Of a stretch of DNA of 64,000 nucleotides, positions 17,286 through 25,408 are shown piece after piece. The notes beneath the pieces were generated by a model. It was given only the letters and a program-made list of their open reading frames with translations. It searched no databases and had not been told where the DNA came from. A program made the translations under genes and the position numbers. The DNA comes from Marinibaculum sp040216765 (GTDB lineage Bacteria > Pseudomonadota > Alphaproteobacteria > Ferrovibrionales > Ferrovibrionaceae), in contig JAVJON010000007.1 of assembly GCA_040216765.1 (NCBI GenBank), positions 62,001 through 126,000 on the forward strand, read 5' to 3'. Every line of letters begins with the position of its first letter. The stretch's first letter is position 1.

Positions 17286-18761
17286 TCATTCCGCCGCCGC
17301 AGCGCGGCGGCCGGCCATCCCTGCAGCGTGCTGCCGTGGCCGCTCGCTGCCGCTGACGGTGAGCGGGGTGGCGGGGCGTCCGGGCGCGGCCGGCCGCACC
17401 TCCGTCCGCCATGGCGGTGCCGCGCCGAGCGACAGCGCGATGCCGATGGCAGAGGCCAGCCCGTCCTCGTGGAAGCCATGGCCGGTCCAGCTGCCGCAAT
17501 ACCAGGTCCGCCGCTGCCCCTGGATCGCGGGCAGGCGTGCCTGGGCGGCACAGGCGGCGGCATCGAACATCGGGTGGGCGTAGCGGAACCGGCCATAGAC
17601 CTGCGACAGGGCCGGTTGCCGGGCCGGGTTCAGGGTGACGAACAGGGGATGGCGGCGATCCAGGCCCTGCAACCTGTTCATCCAGTAGGAGACGCTCACC
17701 CGATCCTCGCCGCCGGCCTCCCGGCCGGCCATGTAGTTCCAGCTCGACCAGAGCCGCCGGCGCTGCGGCATCAGCCTGGGGTCGCCGTGCAGGACGGCCT
17801 CGTTGACCTGGAAGCGGATGCTGCGCAGCACGGCCGCTTCCGCCGGGTCGGCGTCCGACAGGAGATCGGCGGCCTGGTCGGCGTGACAGGCCAGGACCAG
17901 CTGGTCGAAGCGTTCCCGTTCCCCATGCCGGTCGATCACCGTGACGCCATGGGCGTTGCGCGCGACCAGCCGCACCGCGCGGCCGGTGCGTACCGCAGGC
18001 CCGAGCGCCGCCGCGAGCCTGTCGACATAGCGGCGCGAGCCGCCGTCGACCGTGCGCCAGAGCGGCCGGTCGCGCAGGTCCAGCAGGCCGTGATTGTCGA
18101 AGAAACGCAGGAAGCTCTCCGCCGGAAATGCCAGCATGGCGGCAGGCGGTGCCGACCAGATCGCAGCGCCCATCGGCAGCAGGTAGTCCCGGGCGAGGCC
18201 GGGGCCATATCGCTGGGACAGGAGAAAGCGCCCCAGCGGCATCGCGCCCAGGCCGCCGTTCCGCAGTGCGGCGCGGGCGTCGCGGTTGAAGCGCAGGATA
18301 TCGCGCAGCATGCGGTGGAACCGTGGCCGCACCAGGTTCGCCGGTTGTCCGAACAGCTTCCACAGGCTGTCCCCGGCCCATTCCAGCCGGCCATCGTCGA
18401 TGCTGACGCTGAACGACATGTCGGAGGGGCGGGTGGCGACCCCGAGGGTGGCGAACAGGGCCGTCAGGTTGGGATAGTTCCGCTCGTTGTAGACGATGAA
18501 GCCGGTATCGACGGCGATGCTCCGGCCGTCGGGGAGGCGGGCATCGACCGTATGGCTGTGCCCGCCCAGCCGGCCATCCTTCTCGTACAGGGCGACGTCG
18601 TGGCGGCGGCTCAGCAGCCAGGCGGCCGCCAGACCCGCGATGCCGCCGCCCACGACAGCGATCCGCTGGCGGGGCGGGCCAGAGCCTTGCGGGCCGGAAC
18701 CTTCCGGGCCAGAACCTTCCGGGCGAGGGCCTGACGGGGCGGTGACGGGTACGGCGCTCAT
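17286..18761 (-). CDS. FAD-dependent oxidoreductase (flavin amine oxidase-like)
   Basis: The 491-residue protein has the FAD-binding motif VVGGGIAGLAAAWLLSR followed by LYEKDGRLGGHSHTVDA, and a C-terminal WYCGSWTGHGFHEDGLASA that closes the flavin site. It belongs to the NAD(P)-binding/amine-oxidase-like group that accompanies Cfa-like and DUF1365 proteins. A likely role is desaturation or oxidation of an acyl chain. The first 30 residues are a Pro/Gly/Ser-rich repeat (PEGSGPEGSGPQGSG). The start follows AAGGACAG and lies 28 bp after phrB. The C-terminal 60 residues past the flavin motif look unordered. Confidence 0.87.
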   Translation of the reverse strand: MSAVPVTAPSGPRPEGSGPEGSGPQGSGPPRQRIAVVGGGIAGLAAAWLLSRRHDVALYEKDGRLGGHSHTVDARLPDGRSIAVDTGFIVYNERNYPNLTALFATLGVATRPSDMSFSVSIDDGRLEWAGDSLWKLFGQPANLVRPRFHRMLRDILRFNRDARAALRNGGLGAMPLGRFLLSQRYGPGLARDYLLPMGAAIWSAPPAAMLAFPAESFLRFFDNHGLLDLRDRPLWRTVDGGSRRYVDRLAAALGPAVRTGRAVRLVARNAHGVTVIDRHGERERFDQLVLACHADQAADLLSDADPAEAAVLRSIRFQVNEAVLHGDPRLMPQRRRLWSSWNYMAGREAGGEDRVSVSYWMNRLQGLDRRHPLFVTLNPARQPALSQVYGRFRYAHPMFDAAACAAQARLPAIQGQRRTWYCGSWTGHGFHEDGLASAIGIALSLGAAPPWRTEVRPAAPGRPATPLTVSGSERPRQHAAGMAGRRAAAAE

Positions 18762-18789
18762 GCGGGTCTGTCCTTGGCGCGGCCCACGG

Positions 18790-20265
18790 CTATTCCGCAG
18801 CCTCCTTGATCGCCGCGAAGGCAGCAAGCGCATGCCGGCGCGCCTCCGCATGCTCCACGACCGGCCGGGGATAGCTATCGCCCAGGCGCACATCCGCGCC
18901 GGCCAGGATCTCCGCCGGCGCCTGCCAGGGGGCATGCAGATGCCGGTCCGGCAGGCCGGCGAGTTCGGGGACCCAGTGTCGCACATAGTCGCCGTCGGCA
19001 TCGAACTTCCGGCCCTGCAGGACCGGGTTGAAGATCCGGAAGAAAGGTGCGGCATCGGCACCGCAACCGGCGACCCACTGCCAGCTCGCGGAATTGTTCG
19101 CCCGATCGGCATCCACCAAGGTGTCCCAGAACCAGGCCGCGCCGTGGCGCCAGTCGATCCGCAGGTCCTTGACCAGGAAACTGGCGGCCACCATGCGGAT
19201 GCGGTTGTGCATCCAGCCGCTGTGCCAGAGCTCGCGCATGCCGGCATCCACGATCGGATAGCCGGTACGGCCGCGCTGCCAGGCCCTGAGCGCAGCGCCG
19301 GTCGGTCGGTCGCGATCCGGGTCGGCCCAGGCAAAGGCGTCGAAGCGCGGGTTCATGTTGTGCGTCGGCAGGGTGGGATAATGGTACAGCAGGTGATGCG
19401 AGAATTCGCGCCAGCCGAGCTCCGCAATGAACTTCTCCGCGTGCCGGCTGCCCAGCGCCCCCGATGCCGCCGCCGTCCGCATGGCGTGCCACAGCGCGCG
19501 GGGGCTGATCTCGCCCCAATGCAGGTGCGGCGAAAGGCGGGACGTGGTGGTCTTTCCCGGCAGGTCGCGGTCGGCCGCATAGGTCCGCGCCGCGCCCTCC
19601 ATGAAGGCCTCGAGGCAGCGGTGCGCCCCCTGCTCGCCGGGACTCCAGGCCGCCTGCAGGCCGCCGGACCAGTCGGGCGCAGTGGGAAGCAGCTTCCAGT
19701 CCGCGAGCCGGTCCGCACCGGTACGGCTGCACGCGGCGGCGCGCGGCCGTCCGGGCAGGGGAAGCGGCCCGGACGGTTCCGGGAGCGCCAGGCAGGCGCG
19801 CCAGAAAGCCGAGAAGACCTTGTAGGGCGCGCCGGACCCGTTCAGCGGCTGTGGCGGCGGAAAGAGCAGCGCAGCGTCATGCTGCTCCAGTGTTATCCCG
19901 TCTGCGGCAAGCGACCGGGCGATTTCCCGGTCGGCGGCAGCCTCCGCCGGCTCGGGCAGGCGGTTGCAGTAGATCCGGTCCGCGCCGCTGGAACCGGCGA
20001 TTTCGCGCAGCAGGTCGCCAGCCGGGCCGCGCTTGAGGAAAAGCGTCAGGCCGTGCCGCGCCAGGTCGGCCTGCAGCGCGTCGAGGCTGCGATGCAGCCA
20101 CCATCTCGCGGCTCCCCCCAGGCTCCGCCACTCGTCCCGTGTCTCATCGAGCAGGAAACAGGCGAGCAGGGGGCGCCCGCTGTCGATCGCGGCCTGCAGG
20201 GCCGGGTTGTCACCCAGCCGCAGGTCGCGGCGGAACCAGAGAATTGCTGGGTTGCTGTCTGTCAC
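18790..20265 (-). CDS. phrB: Deoxyribodipyrimidine photolyase
   Basis: A class I CPD photolyase/cryptochrome family protein of 491 residues, which repairs UV-induced pyrimidine dimers with light. The N-terminal antenna domain starts ILWFRRDLRLGDNPALQ. The FAD-binding C-terminal domain shows TSRLSPHLHWGEISPR, GWREFSHHLLYHYP, GYPIVDAGMRELWHSGWMHN and DWRHGAAWFWDTLVDAD. The GTG at 20265 gives a usual-length N-terminus; a GTG ten codons upstream (20295) has no ribosome-binding site. The gene leads the minus operon with the FAD oxidoreductase, DUF1365 and Cfa-like genes, behind an ECF-type promoter. Photolyase (PhrA) is also in the R. sphaeroides RpoE regulon. Confidence 0.94.
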   Translation of the reverse strand: MTDSNPAILWFRRDLRLGDNPALQAAIDSGRPLLACFLLDETRDEWRSLGGAARWWLHRSLDALQADLARHGLTLFLKRGPAGDLLREIAGSSGADRIYCNRLPEPAEAAADREIARSLAADGITLEQHDAALLFPPPQPLNGSGAPYKVFSAFWRACLALPEPSGPLPLPGRPRAAACSRTGADRLADWKLLPTAPDWSGGLQAAWSPGEQGAHRCLEAFMEGAARTYAADRDLPGKTTTSRLSPHLHWGEISPRALWHAMRTAAASGALGSRHAEKFIAELGWREFSHHLLYHYPTLPTHNMNPRFDAFAWADPDRDRPTGAALRAWQRGRTGYPIVDAGMRELWHSGWMHNRIRMVAASFLVKDLRIDWRHGAAWFWDTLVDADRANNSASWQWVAGCGADAAPFFRIFNPVLQGRKFDADGDYVRHWVPELAGLPDRHLHAPWQAPAEILAGADVRLGDSYPRPVVEHAEARRHALAAFAAIKEAAE

Positions 20266-20382
20266 CTGCGGATCCCGGCCAAGATTGAGCGTCACGTTGG
20301 CGGGGCGGGCGACATGCCGTGCGGATGGCCGGCGCGCAGCCGGCCTCCCGGAATGGCACCGCGGCCTCCCCTCTGTCCAGCG

Positions 20383-20412
20383 TGTATACGCCGCCGGGCG
20401 GGACCTGGATCA
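20383..20412 (-). promoter_or_regulatory. ECF sigma (RpoE/ECF11-type) promoter of the phrB operon
   Basis: Read on the minus strand, TGATCC (20412-20407) is followed after 16 bases by CGTATACA (down to 20383). Hexamers and spacing are the same as at the chrR promoter, while the spacer sequence differs. The transcript would start near 20376, about 110 bases before the chosen phrB start. Confidence 0.75.
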
Positions 20413-20468
20413 CATGGGACGAAAGCCCCTGCCGCCGGGGGCGGGCGGCGGGGCCGGCTGGTGGATCG

Positions 20469-21188
20469 TCAGGCCGCGTGGGCGTAGGCGCTGGCGGCAA
20501 CCTTGCGGGGCGGGACGACGGCCGGAAGCCTTGGCCGGTCCGTTTCGGAAGCGACCCTTGCCTCGCCGGGGGCGGCCGCGGCGGCACTGCTGCCGTAGAT
20601 GCTCAGCGCCAGCGCGGTTGCCTGGGTCCGGTTGGTGACGCCGAGTTTGCGGAACACCTGGCGCAGATGCGCCTTCACGGTCACTTCCTGCAGGTCCAGC
20701 AGCCGTGCGATGGCCTTGTTGGACATGCCGCTCATCAGGTGGTGCAGCACCTCGCGCTCCCGTTCCGTCAGGCGGAGCAGGCGCGGGTCCCGGCAGGCGC
20801 CGGCATCCGCCGGTCCATCGACCCGGATCCCGAGCATTTCGCCAAGCGAGGTAAGGACCGAGCGCTGCGCATCGCTGGACGGGCTGTCGTCCAGGAGGTG
20901 GCTGGCGATGGTTCCCGCATTGCCGGCCCGGGCCTGGCCATTGTCGAACATCGCGATCGGAACGCCGGGATAGGTTGTCTGAAGCCGCAGAAGGTCGTGC
21001 AGGCCACGGTGGCGGACGCTGTCCAGGTCGATGCAGATCAGGCCCACCATGTCGCCGCCATCGCCGAGGGTGGCCGCTTCGCAGAAATCGGGTGCCTCGC
21101 TGAACATCAGGCCGCCGCCCAGTCCGTTGAGCAGCTTGCGCAGGCGGCTTTGGAAACAGGACCGATTGCCGATCAAAAGCACCTTCAT
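20469..21188 (-). CDS. LuxR-type transcription regulator with atypical receiver
   Basis: A 239-residue DNA-binding protein. The C-terminal LuxR helix-turn-helix is clear: LTEREREVLHHLMSGMSNKA, then LDLQEVTVKAHLRQVFRKLG. The N-terminal half resembles a receiver (MKVLLIGNRSCF, then LICIDLDSVRHRGLHDLLRL) but lacks the paired acidic residues after strand 1, so ordinary phosphorylation is doubtful. The ATG was chosen because a perfect AGGAGGT lies six bases upstream; the open frame runs further back but through AT-rich non-coding sequence. A 30-residue Ala/Pro-rich tail follows the DNA-binding domain. Target genes are unknown. Confidence 0.87.
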   Translation of the reverse strand: MKVLLIGNRSCFQSRLRKLLNGLGGGLMFSEAPDFCEAATLGDGGDMVGLICIDLDSVRHRGLHDLLRLQTTYPGVPIAMFDNGQARAGNAGTIASHLLDDSPSSDAQRSVLTSLGEMLGIRVDGPADAGACRDPRLLRLTEREREVLHHLMSGMSNKAIARLLDLQEVTVKAHLRQVFRKLGVTNRTQATALALSIYGSSAAAAAPGEARVASETDRPRLPAVVPPRKVAASAYAHAA

Positions 21189-21328
21189 GTGGACCTCCTG
21201 TATGCCGCGGCTCGCGCCGCAGCTTTTTCTGGCACGCAATTGCCGGAGGTAACGCAAGCGCCGTACCAGACTTCGAGGACCGCTTGTGTGGAACAGAAAA
21301 GTGAAAAAAAACAATAACTTAAACAGGA

Positions 21329-21343
21329 AAATGCGACGCATTT
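21329..21343. promoter_or_regulatory. 15-bp perfect palindrome, candidate operator
   Basis: AAATGCG-A-CGCATTT is a perfect inverted repeat of 7 bp arms around one base. It lies in the A/T-rich island about 140 bp upstream of the LuxR-type start codon, where a regulator could bind. I do not recognise the motif as that of a known family. Confidence 0.4.
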
Positions 21344-21572
21344 GCCTGGCTCGTCATCATAATGAAATGATTGTTACTGCGGAATGCCGCCGAACTCTTG
21401 CATTTTGCAAGGGCATGGGTCGCAGCCTGCAATCTGCGGGACAGCGCATCGGGAACAGGCCGATCGGCCTTCGAGCCTGTCCGACAGCGGCGCAGGCATC
21501 GGCTTGCCGGTCCCGGCCGGGCCGTGTCGGCAGGATCGCTTGATGTCGCGGGGGGAAGGGGGGGGGGCGGCA

Positions 21573-21600
21573 CGCCAGGGCGCGAAATCGCGCCCTGGCG
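21573..21600. terminator. Strong hairpin downstream of tRNA-Asn
   Basis: A perfect 12-bp stem (CGCCAGGGCGCG / CGCGCCCTGGCG) with a four-base loop lies 11 bp past the 3' end of tRNA-Asn on the minus strand. No T-run follows; the minus strand continues into a C-rich tract. It may end transcription of the tRNA in a non-canonical way or protect the 3' end. Confidence 0.45.
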
Positions 21601-21611
21601 TAGCGAAAGAG

Positions 21612-21687
21612 TGGCTCCCCGGGCCGGACTCGAACCAGCGACATGGTGGTTAACAGCCACCCGCTCTACCAACTGAGCTACCGGGGA
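21612..21687 (-). tRNA. tRNA-Asn (GUU)
   Basis: The minus strand folds into a complete cloverleaf of 76 bases including an encoded CCA. The acceptor stem is TCCCCGG with CCGGGGA, the D-arm reads AGCTCAGTTGGTAGAGC, the anticodon loop contains CTGTTAA with GTT, and the T-arm contains GGTTCGAGTCC. The discriminator base is G. No integrated element is seen next to it. Confidence 0.97.
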
Positions 21688-22093
21688 TCAGACCGCTGCA
21701 GCGCTTGGCCCGTCATGCCGCCGGACCAAAGACGTGGCTCGATGCGACACGCCGACCTTCCCTGCGCGGGGCCGCCTTCATATCAGAGGCGATCCCCTGT
21801 GCAAAGTCCCTGAACGGGATTTTCTTTGCCCCCGGCCCACCGTCCCGCGACGCCGGTCTCGGGGGGCCTGGCGAATGGATCGATACGATCCTTAAGGCGG
21901 ATTCCCTTCGATTGCGTCCTGTGCGAGGACGCATCGTTGCGGGATCCGGACGCCAGGATGGTCTGGCACGCCGCGTGCTTGCGGAATGCCCGGCCAGGGG
22001 CGATACAGGGCGCCGGCATGCATGCCCGGTCGCGGTGGAGGACTTGGCGTTCGCGCGCCGCAGGCGGCGCGGTTGTCGATTGTAGGGGGACAG
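21688..22093. other. Gene-free region between tRNA-Asn and the following gene
   Basis: About 405 bp with no credible coding sequence; short open frames in it have random-looking composition. It must contain the tRNA-Asn promoter (minus) and the promoter of the next gene (plus). A small hairpin, GCGTCCT with AGGACGC around five bases, is at 21914-21932. I cannot point to a definite -35/-10 pair. Confidence 0.5.
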
Positions 22094-23629
22094 ATGGCAA
22101 GCGATTGGCGGACACAAGTTTCGCGGCTTTACCCGGTATTGCTTGCCGGCGGCGCCGGTGCCGGGCTTTGGCCGATGTCCCGGCTTCTCTACCCGAAGCA
22201 GTTCCAGCCGCTGTCCGGCGAGCGTTCGCTTCTGCAACAGGCGGCCACCCGCTTTGCCGGCCGGCCCGATTTCGCCCCGCCGGTGGTGGTCTGCCACCAT
22301 GAGCACCGCTTCATCGTCGCCGAACAGCTCGGCGACGCCAATGTGCCCCCTTTCGGGATTCTGCTGGAGCCGGAGATCCGTGACACCGGGATCGCAACCC
22401 TGGTTGCCGCGATGATGCTGCGCAAGCGCGACCCGGACGCGGTGATGGTGCTGATGCCGACGGACCAGACGATCGCCGACCCGGCATCGCTGGAGAAGGC
22501 CATCGATCGTGCGGTGCCGGCGGCGCTGGAGGGCCGGGTCGTGCTGCTGGCCAGTCGCGGCGGCGCGGAGACGCCGCGTCATTTCGCGCTTGCCGCGGGC
22601 AAGCTGCTCGACAAGAAATCCGGCCTCTGTGCGGTGGCCGCCGTCGGCGGCCGGGCCACCGACGGGGTCGTCTCGGATGATGAAGGGGATGCCGAGCGGA
22701 TCCTGTTCAGCGACATCATGCTGGTGCAGTCCGGCCGCCTCATCGACCTGATGGCAAAGGCCCATCCGGCGCTGTCGAAGGCGGCTGCCGATGCGGTCGC
22801 CGCCGGCGGGCGCGACCTGATCTTCTACCGGCTGGGCGACGACGCCTACCAGGCCGCGCCGACCGTCTCGGTGGAGGCGATCCTGGCGGAGCATCTGTCG
22901 AAGGATCATCTGGGACTGATCGACGTCGAGATGGGCTGGCGGGATTTCGACAGCTGGCAGACCCTGTGGGCAGCCGGTCCGCGGGACGAGGACGATAATG
23001 CGGTGTTCGGCGACGTGATCACCCATGACACCAGCAACAGCCTGATCCGGGCCGATCGCGCCCTGATCGCCACCCTCGGCGTCAAGGACCTGGTGGTGGT
23101 GGCCACCGACGACGTGGTGGTGGTCGCCGATCGCGGCCGCCTGGGCGAACTGCGCAAGATGGTGGCCGACCTGCGGGCGGCGGGCCGGCGCGAGGCCGAT
23201 GCCCATAGCCGGGCCTACCGACCCTGGGGCCATATCGACAGCATCGCGGTGGGCGAGAATTTCGAGATCAAGATGCTGACCGTGCGCTCGCATGCCTCGC
23301 TGGCCCTGCAGCTGCACCATCATCGCGCCAAGCATTGGGTGGTGGTCAGCGGCACCGCACGGGTGACCCGCGGCGACCGCATCCTGGTGCTGTCGGAGAA
23401 CCAGTCGATCTTCATCCCGATCGGCATGCCGCACAAACTGGAGAATCCGGGGAAGCTGCCCCTGAAGATCGTGCAGGTGCAGTCCGGCACCTATTTCGGG
23501 TCCGACGACGTCATCCGGATCGACGAGCCCTATCGCCGCCCGCCGCGCGGGGGGCGGCGCCGGACCGGCGAGGACGATGCCGCCGATGTCCTGCCCGGCG
23601 CGGAGAAGCTGGGGCCGGAGGGGCGCTGA
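22094..23629 (+). CDS. Degenerate mannose-1-phosphate guanylyltransferase/phosphomannose isomerase-like protein
   Basis: The 511-residue protein has the two-domain layout of bacterial ManC/AlgA. The N-terminal half follows the nucleotidyltransferase pattern (LLAGGAGAGLWPMSRLLYPK), but the signature GTRLWP is GAGLWP, PADH is PTDQ, and the usual GYGYI, FVEKP and WNSG motifs are not found. The C-terminal cupin resembles type II phosphomannose isomerase (YRPWGHIDSI, HWVVVSGTA, IPIGMPHKLENPG), but the Glu of the usual RAEHW motif is Lys (RAKHW). It therefore looks non-catalytic, or has a changed activity. Start: ATG after GGGGGA. No polysaccharide genes lie next to it. Confidence 0.8.
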   Translation: MASDWRTQVSRLYPVLLAGGAGAGLWPMSRLLYPKQFQPLSGERSLLQQAATRFAGRPDFAPPVVVCHHEHRFIVAEQLGDANVPPFGILLEPEIRDTGIATLVAAMMLRKRDPDAVMVLMPTDQTIADPASLEKAIDRAVPAALEGRVVLLASRGGAETPRHFALAAGKLLDKKSGLCAVAAVGGRATDGVVSDDEGDAERILFSDIMLVQSGRLIDLMAKAHPALSKAAADAVAAGGRDLIFYRLGDDAYQAAPTVSVEAILAEHLSKDHLGLIDVEMGWRDFDSWQTLWAAGPRDEDDNAVFGDVITHDTSNSLIRADRALIATLGVKDLVVVATDDVVVVADRGRLGELRKMVADLRAAGRREADAHSRAYRPWGHIDSIAVGENFEIKMLTVRSHASLALQLHHHRAKHWVVVSGTARVTRGDRILVLSENQSIFIPIGMPHKLENPGKLPLKIVQVQSGTYFGSDDVIRIDEPYRRPPRGGRRRTGEDDAADVLPGAEKLGPEGR

Positions 23630-23656
23630 CGGCCCGCGGGCGACCCCGCGGCAGAC

Positions 23657-24373
23657 TCAATAGGTCGCCAGCCAGCCGGGTGGGTAGTAGTGCAGCACGA
23701 TCCGGCAGTTCGTCCCGGCGGCTGCCGCCGCCGCGTCCGCCGGTGCGGTGGTCTCCACGGTGCCCCGGATCGACGTGCGGTCGCTGAAATCGTACTGGGC
23801 GGCATAGAGCGAGACCAGGTTGCCGCCGCGGTTCTCCTGCAGGACGTCGGGGACCACGGTGGGCGGCCCATAGCGCGAGTTCAGCCCGTTGAGCAGGAAG
23901 TTGAAGCGAGCCACGCAGCTGCGGGCCACCTCGCCTGAGGTGTAGACGGCCTGGGCATCGATCGCGCGGTTGTCGTCGTCGAAATTCTGGGTGACCTGGA
24001 ACTGCAGCCCGGCAAGGACCACCGGATAGCGGAACGTCGCGGGGCCCTGGGCGGCGTAGGTGAGGGTGCCGTTGCCGTTGTTCAGGGCCAGCGCCGCATC
24101 CGCCTCGGTGCCGAACGGGATGCTGCCGAAGCCGATCGGCGGCGGCGCGCTGCGCACGAACGGGACGGCGCGGGGCGGGGGGCTCTTCTGGGCGGTCGCC
24201 TTCGGTTCGGCCGCGGCAGCGCCCTGCGGAAGGGCCGCCAGCCCCGCCAGCCCCGCCAGGCAGGCCAGCGCGGCAAGGCGCGCCAGCGCGGCAGGTGCCG
24301 GGGCGGCCCGGCGCCGGGCGTTCCGCTGCCGGCCGCGAACGGCTCGCGTACCGCTTTGGCGCTGTTCGACCAT
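23657..24373 (-). CDS. Exported protein of unknown function
   Basis: A protein of 238 residues that I do not recognise. A very basic N-terminus is followed by a hydrophobic segment (ALARLAALACLAGLAGLAAL) and an Ala-rich cleavage-like site, so it is probably periplasmic. The mature part has a Pro-rich linker, then a domain with IGFGSIPFGTEADAAL and two widely spaced cysteines (ARSCVARF and GTNCRIVLHYY) that could form a disulfide. The chosen ATG follows AGGGTGG; another ATG 13 codons upstream has no ribosome-binding site. It converges with the ManC-like gene 27 bp away. Confidence 0.65.
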   Translation of the reverse strand: MVEQRQSGTRAVRGRQRNARRRAAPAPAALARLAALACLAGLAGLAALPQGAAAAEPKATAQKSPPPRAVPFVRSAPPPIGFGSIPFGTEADAALALNNGNGTLTYAAQGPATFRYPVVLAGLQFQVTQNFDDDNRAIDAQAVYTSGEVARSCVARFNFLLNGLNSRYGPPTVVPDVLQENRGGNLVSLYAAQYDFSDRTSIRGTVETTAPADAAAAAAGTNCRIVLHYYPPGWLATY

Positions 24374-24656
24374 ATGCCACCCTGTTCCGAATATTGTCCG
24401 GCGATTCATCATACGGTAACCGCCAAAGGGTCAAATTGTCCCACGATGGCGAAGCACCTACAATTCACATGCTGCGGCGCAGGGCCGGCAAACGCTACAG
24501 CCTTCGGCTGCCGGGCTTTGCGTCGGCGCCGGGGAAGGTGCAGGCTATATGGTGGGTTATTGTCCGGTCCGGCGGTTCGCGATCGGCAGACACACCTCCG
24601 GCAGGTTCATAGCGGGCGCACTGCAACCCGCGACAGGCAGGGATGACAGAGCAACC

Positions 24657-25064
24657 ATGTGGCTGCGCCTAGCAGGACCCAGCCCGCGCGAAGAGGCGGG
24701 CGAACTGGCCCAGACGCCCGAGTCGGCTGCCGATGCCGAACGCGCGGAACGCATCATGGCAAGCATGGCGATGGACACCTTCCAGGTGTTCGAACATTTG
24801 AACCGTTCCCATGCGCGCGACCTTTCCCTCGAAAAGCTCGCCGAGGATGCGACCAGGGACTGCATCCTCAAGACCCTGGGCGAGGCCCGCCAGGATGCCT
24901 TCCTGTCGGCGGCGGAACGGGCACGCACCTTCGCCCAGGACTGCCTCAGGGCCTATGACAGCCTGCCGGCGGGCCATCAGCGGGTCGTGGTGAAATGCGT
25001 CGCGGAACTGTTCGACCAGTTCGCCGCGCGGCTCGAGCGCGAACAGGGCCTGACGAGCCGCTGA
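24657..25064 (+). CDS. Small helical protein of unknown function
   Basis: A 135-residue, probably cytoplasmic, helix-rich protein. It contains AERIMASMAMDTFQVFEHLN and AERARTFAQDCLRAYDSLP, and ends ELFDQFAARLEREQGLTSR. No family is recognised and there is no signal peptide or membrane helix. The ATG at 24657 has only a weak ribosome-binding site; the frame is open further upstream, so the start is uncertain. It is divergent from the exported protein gene and stands alone before tRNA-Cys. Codon use looks like that of real genes in this window. Confidence 0.55.
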   Translation: MWLRLAGPSPREEAGELAQTPESAADAERAERIMASMAMDTFQVFEHLNRSHARDLSLEKLAEDATRDCILKTLGEARQDAFLSAAERARTFAQDCLRAYDSLPAGHQRVVVKCVAELFDQFAARLEREQGLTSR

Positions 25065-25334
25065 CCGGGGTTCCAGCCCCGGCTGAAGGGCTGTCCGCCA
25101 CCTGCCGACCGGGCCCTGCCGGATTGCCTGCGGGCCCGGCTTTCCCAGCCATCGCTTGTCGCGGCCGGAAGCATTGCCGCCGGCGCCAAGGATTGCGGCG
25201 CGCCCGCATCAGTGGACAGGTCCTGTTCGAGCCGGACCGGATCGCAGATCCCCAAGATCGTGCCGCTGATCCGGGCCGCCACGCTGTCGGCAGCGATATC
25301 CTCCAGCGGTGCCTTCCTGGGGGCGGGGCCGGGA

Positions 25335-25408
25335 TGGAGGCCCGAGCCGGAATCGAACCGGCGTATACGGATTTGCAGTCCGCTGCGTCACCACTCCGCC
25401 ATCGGGCC
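25335..25408 (-). tRNA. tRNA-Cys (GCA)
   Basis: The minus strand gives a 74-base cloverleaf with encoded CCA. The acceptor stem is GGCCCGA with TCGGGCC, the anticodon loop contains CTGCAAA with GCA, the T-arm contains GGTTCGATTCC, and the discriminator base is T as expected for tRNA-Cys. Confidence 0.97.

Larger units (their letters stand above)
21189..21611 (-). other. Gene-free region between LuxR-type regulator and tRNA-Asn
   Basis: About 420 bp without a convincing gene. It includes an unusually A/T-rich stretch (about 21290-21385, with a run of A at 21304-21310) in otherwise very GC-rich DNA, a perfect palindrome (21329-21343), a run of six then ten G (21550-21567), and a strong hairpin (21573-21600). 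The part next to 21188 is the likely promoter and leader of the LuxR-type gene, though I do not see a clear -35/-10 pair. Confidence 0.6.

Noticed and set aside
21612..22093. Prophage or island inserted at tRNA-Asn
   Set aside because: No integrase, direct repeat of the tRNA end or mobile gene is seen on either side.
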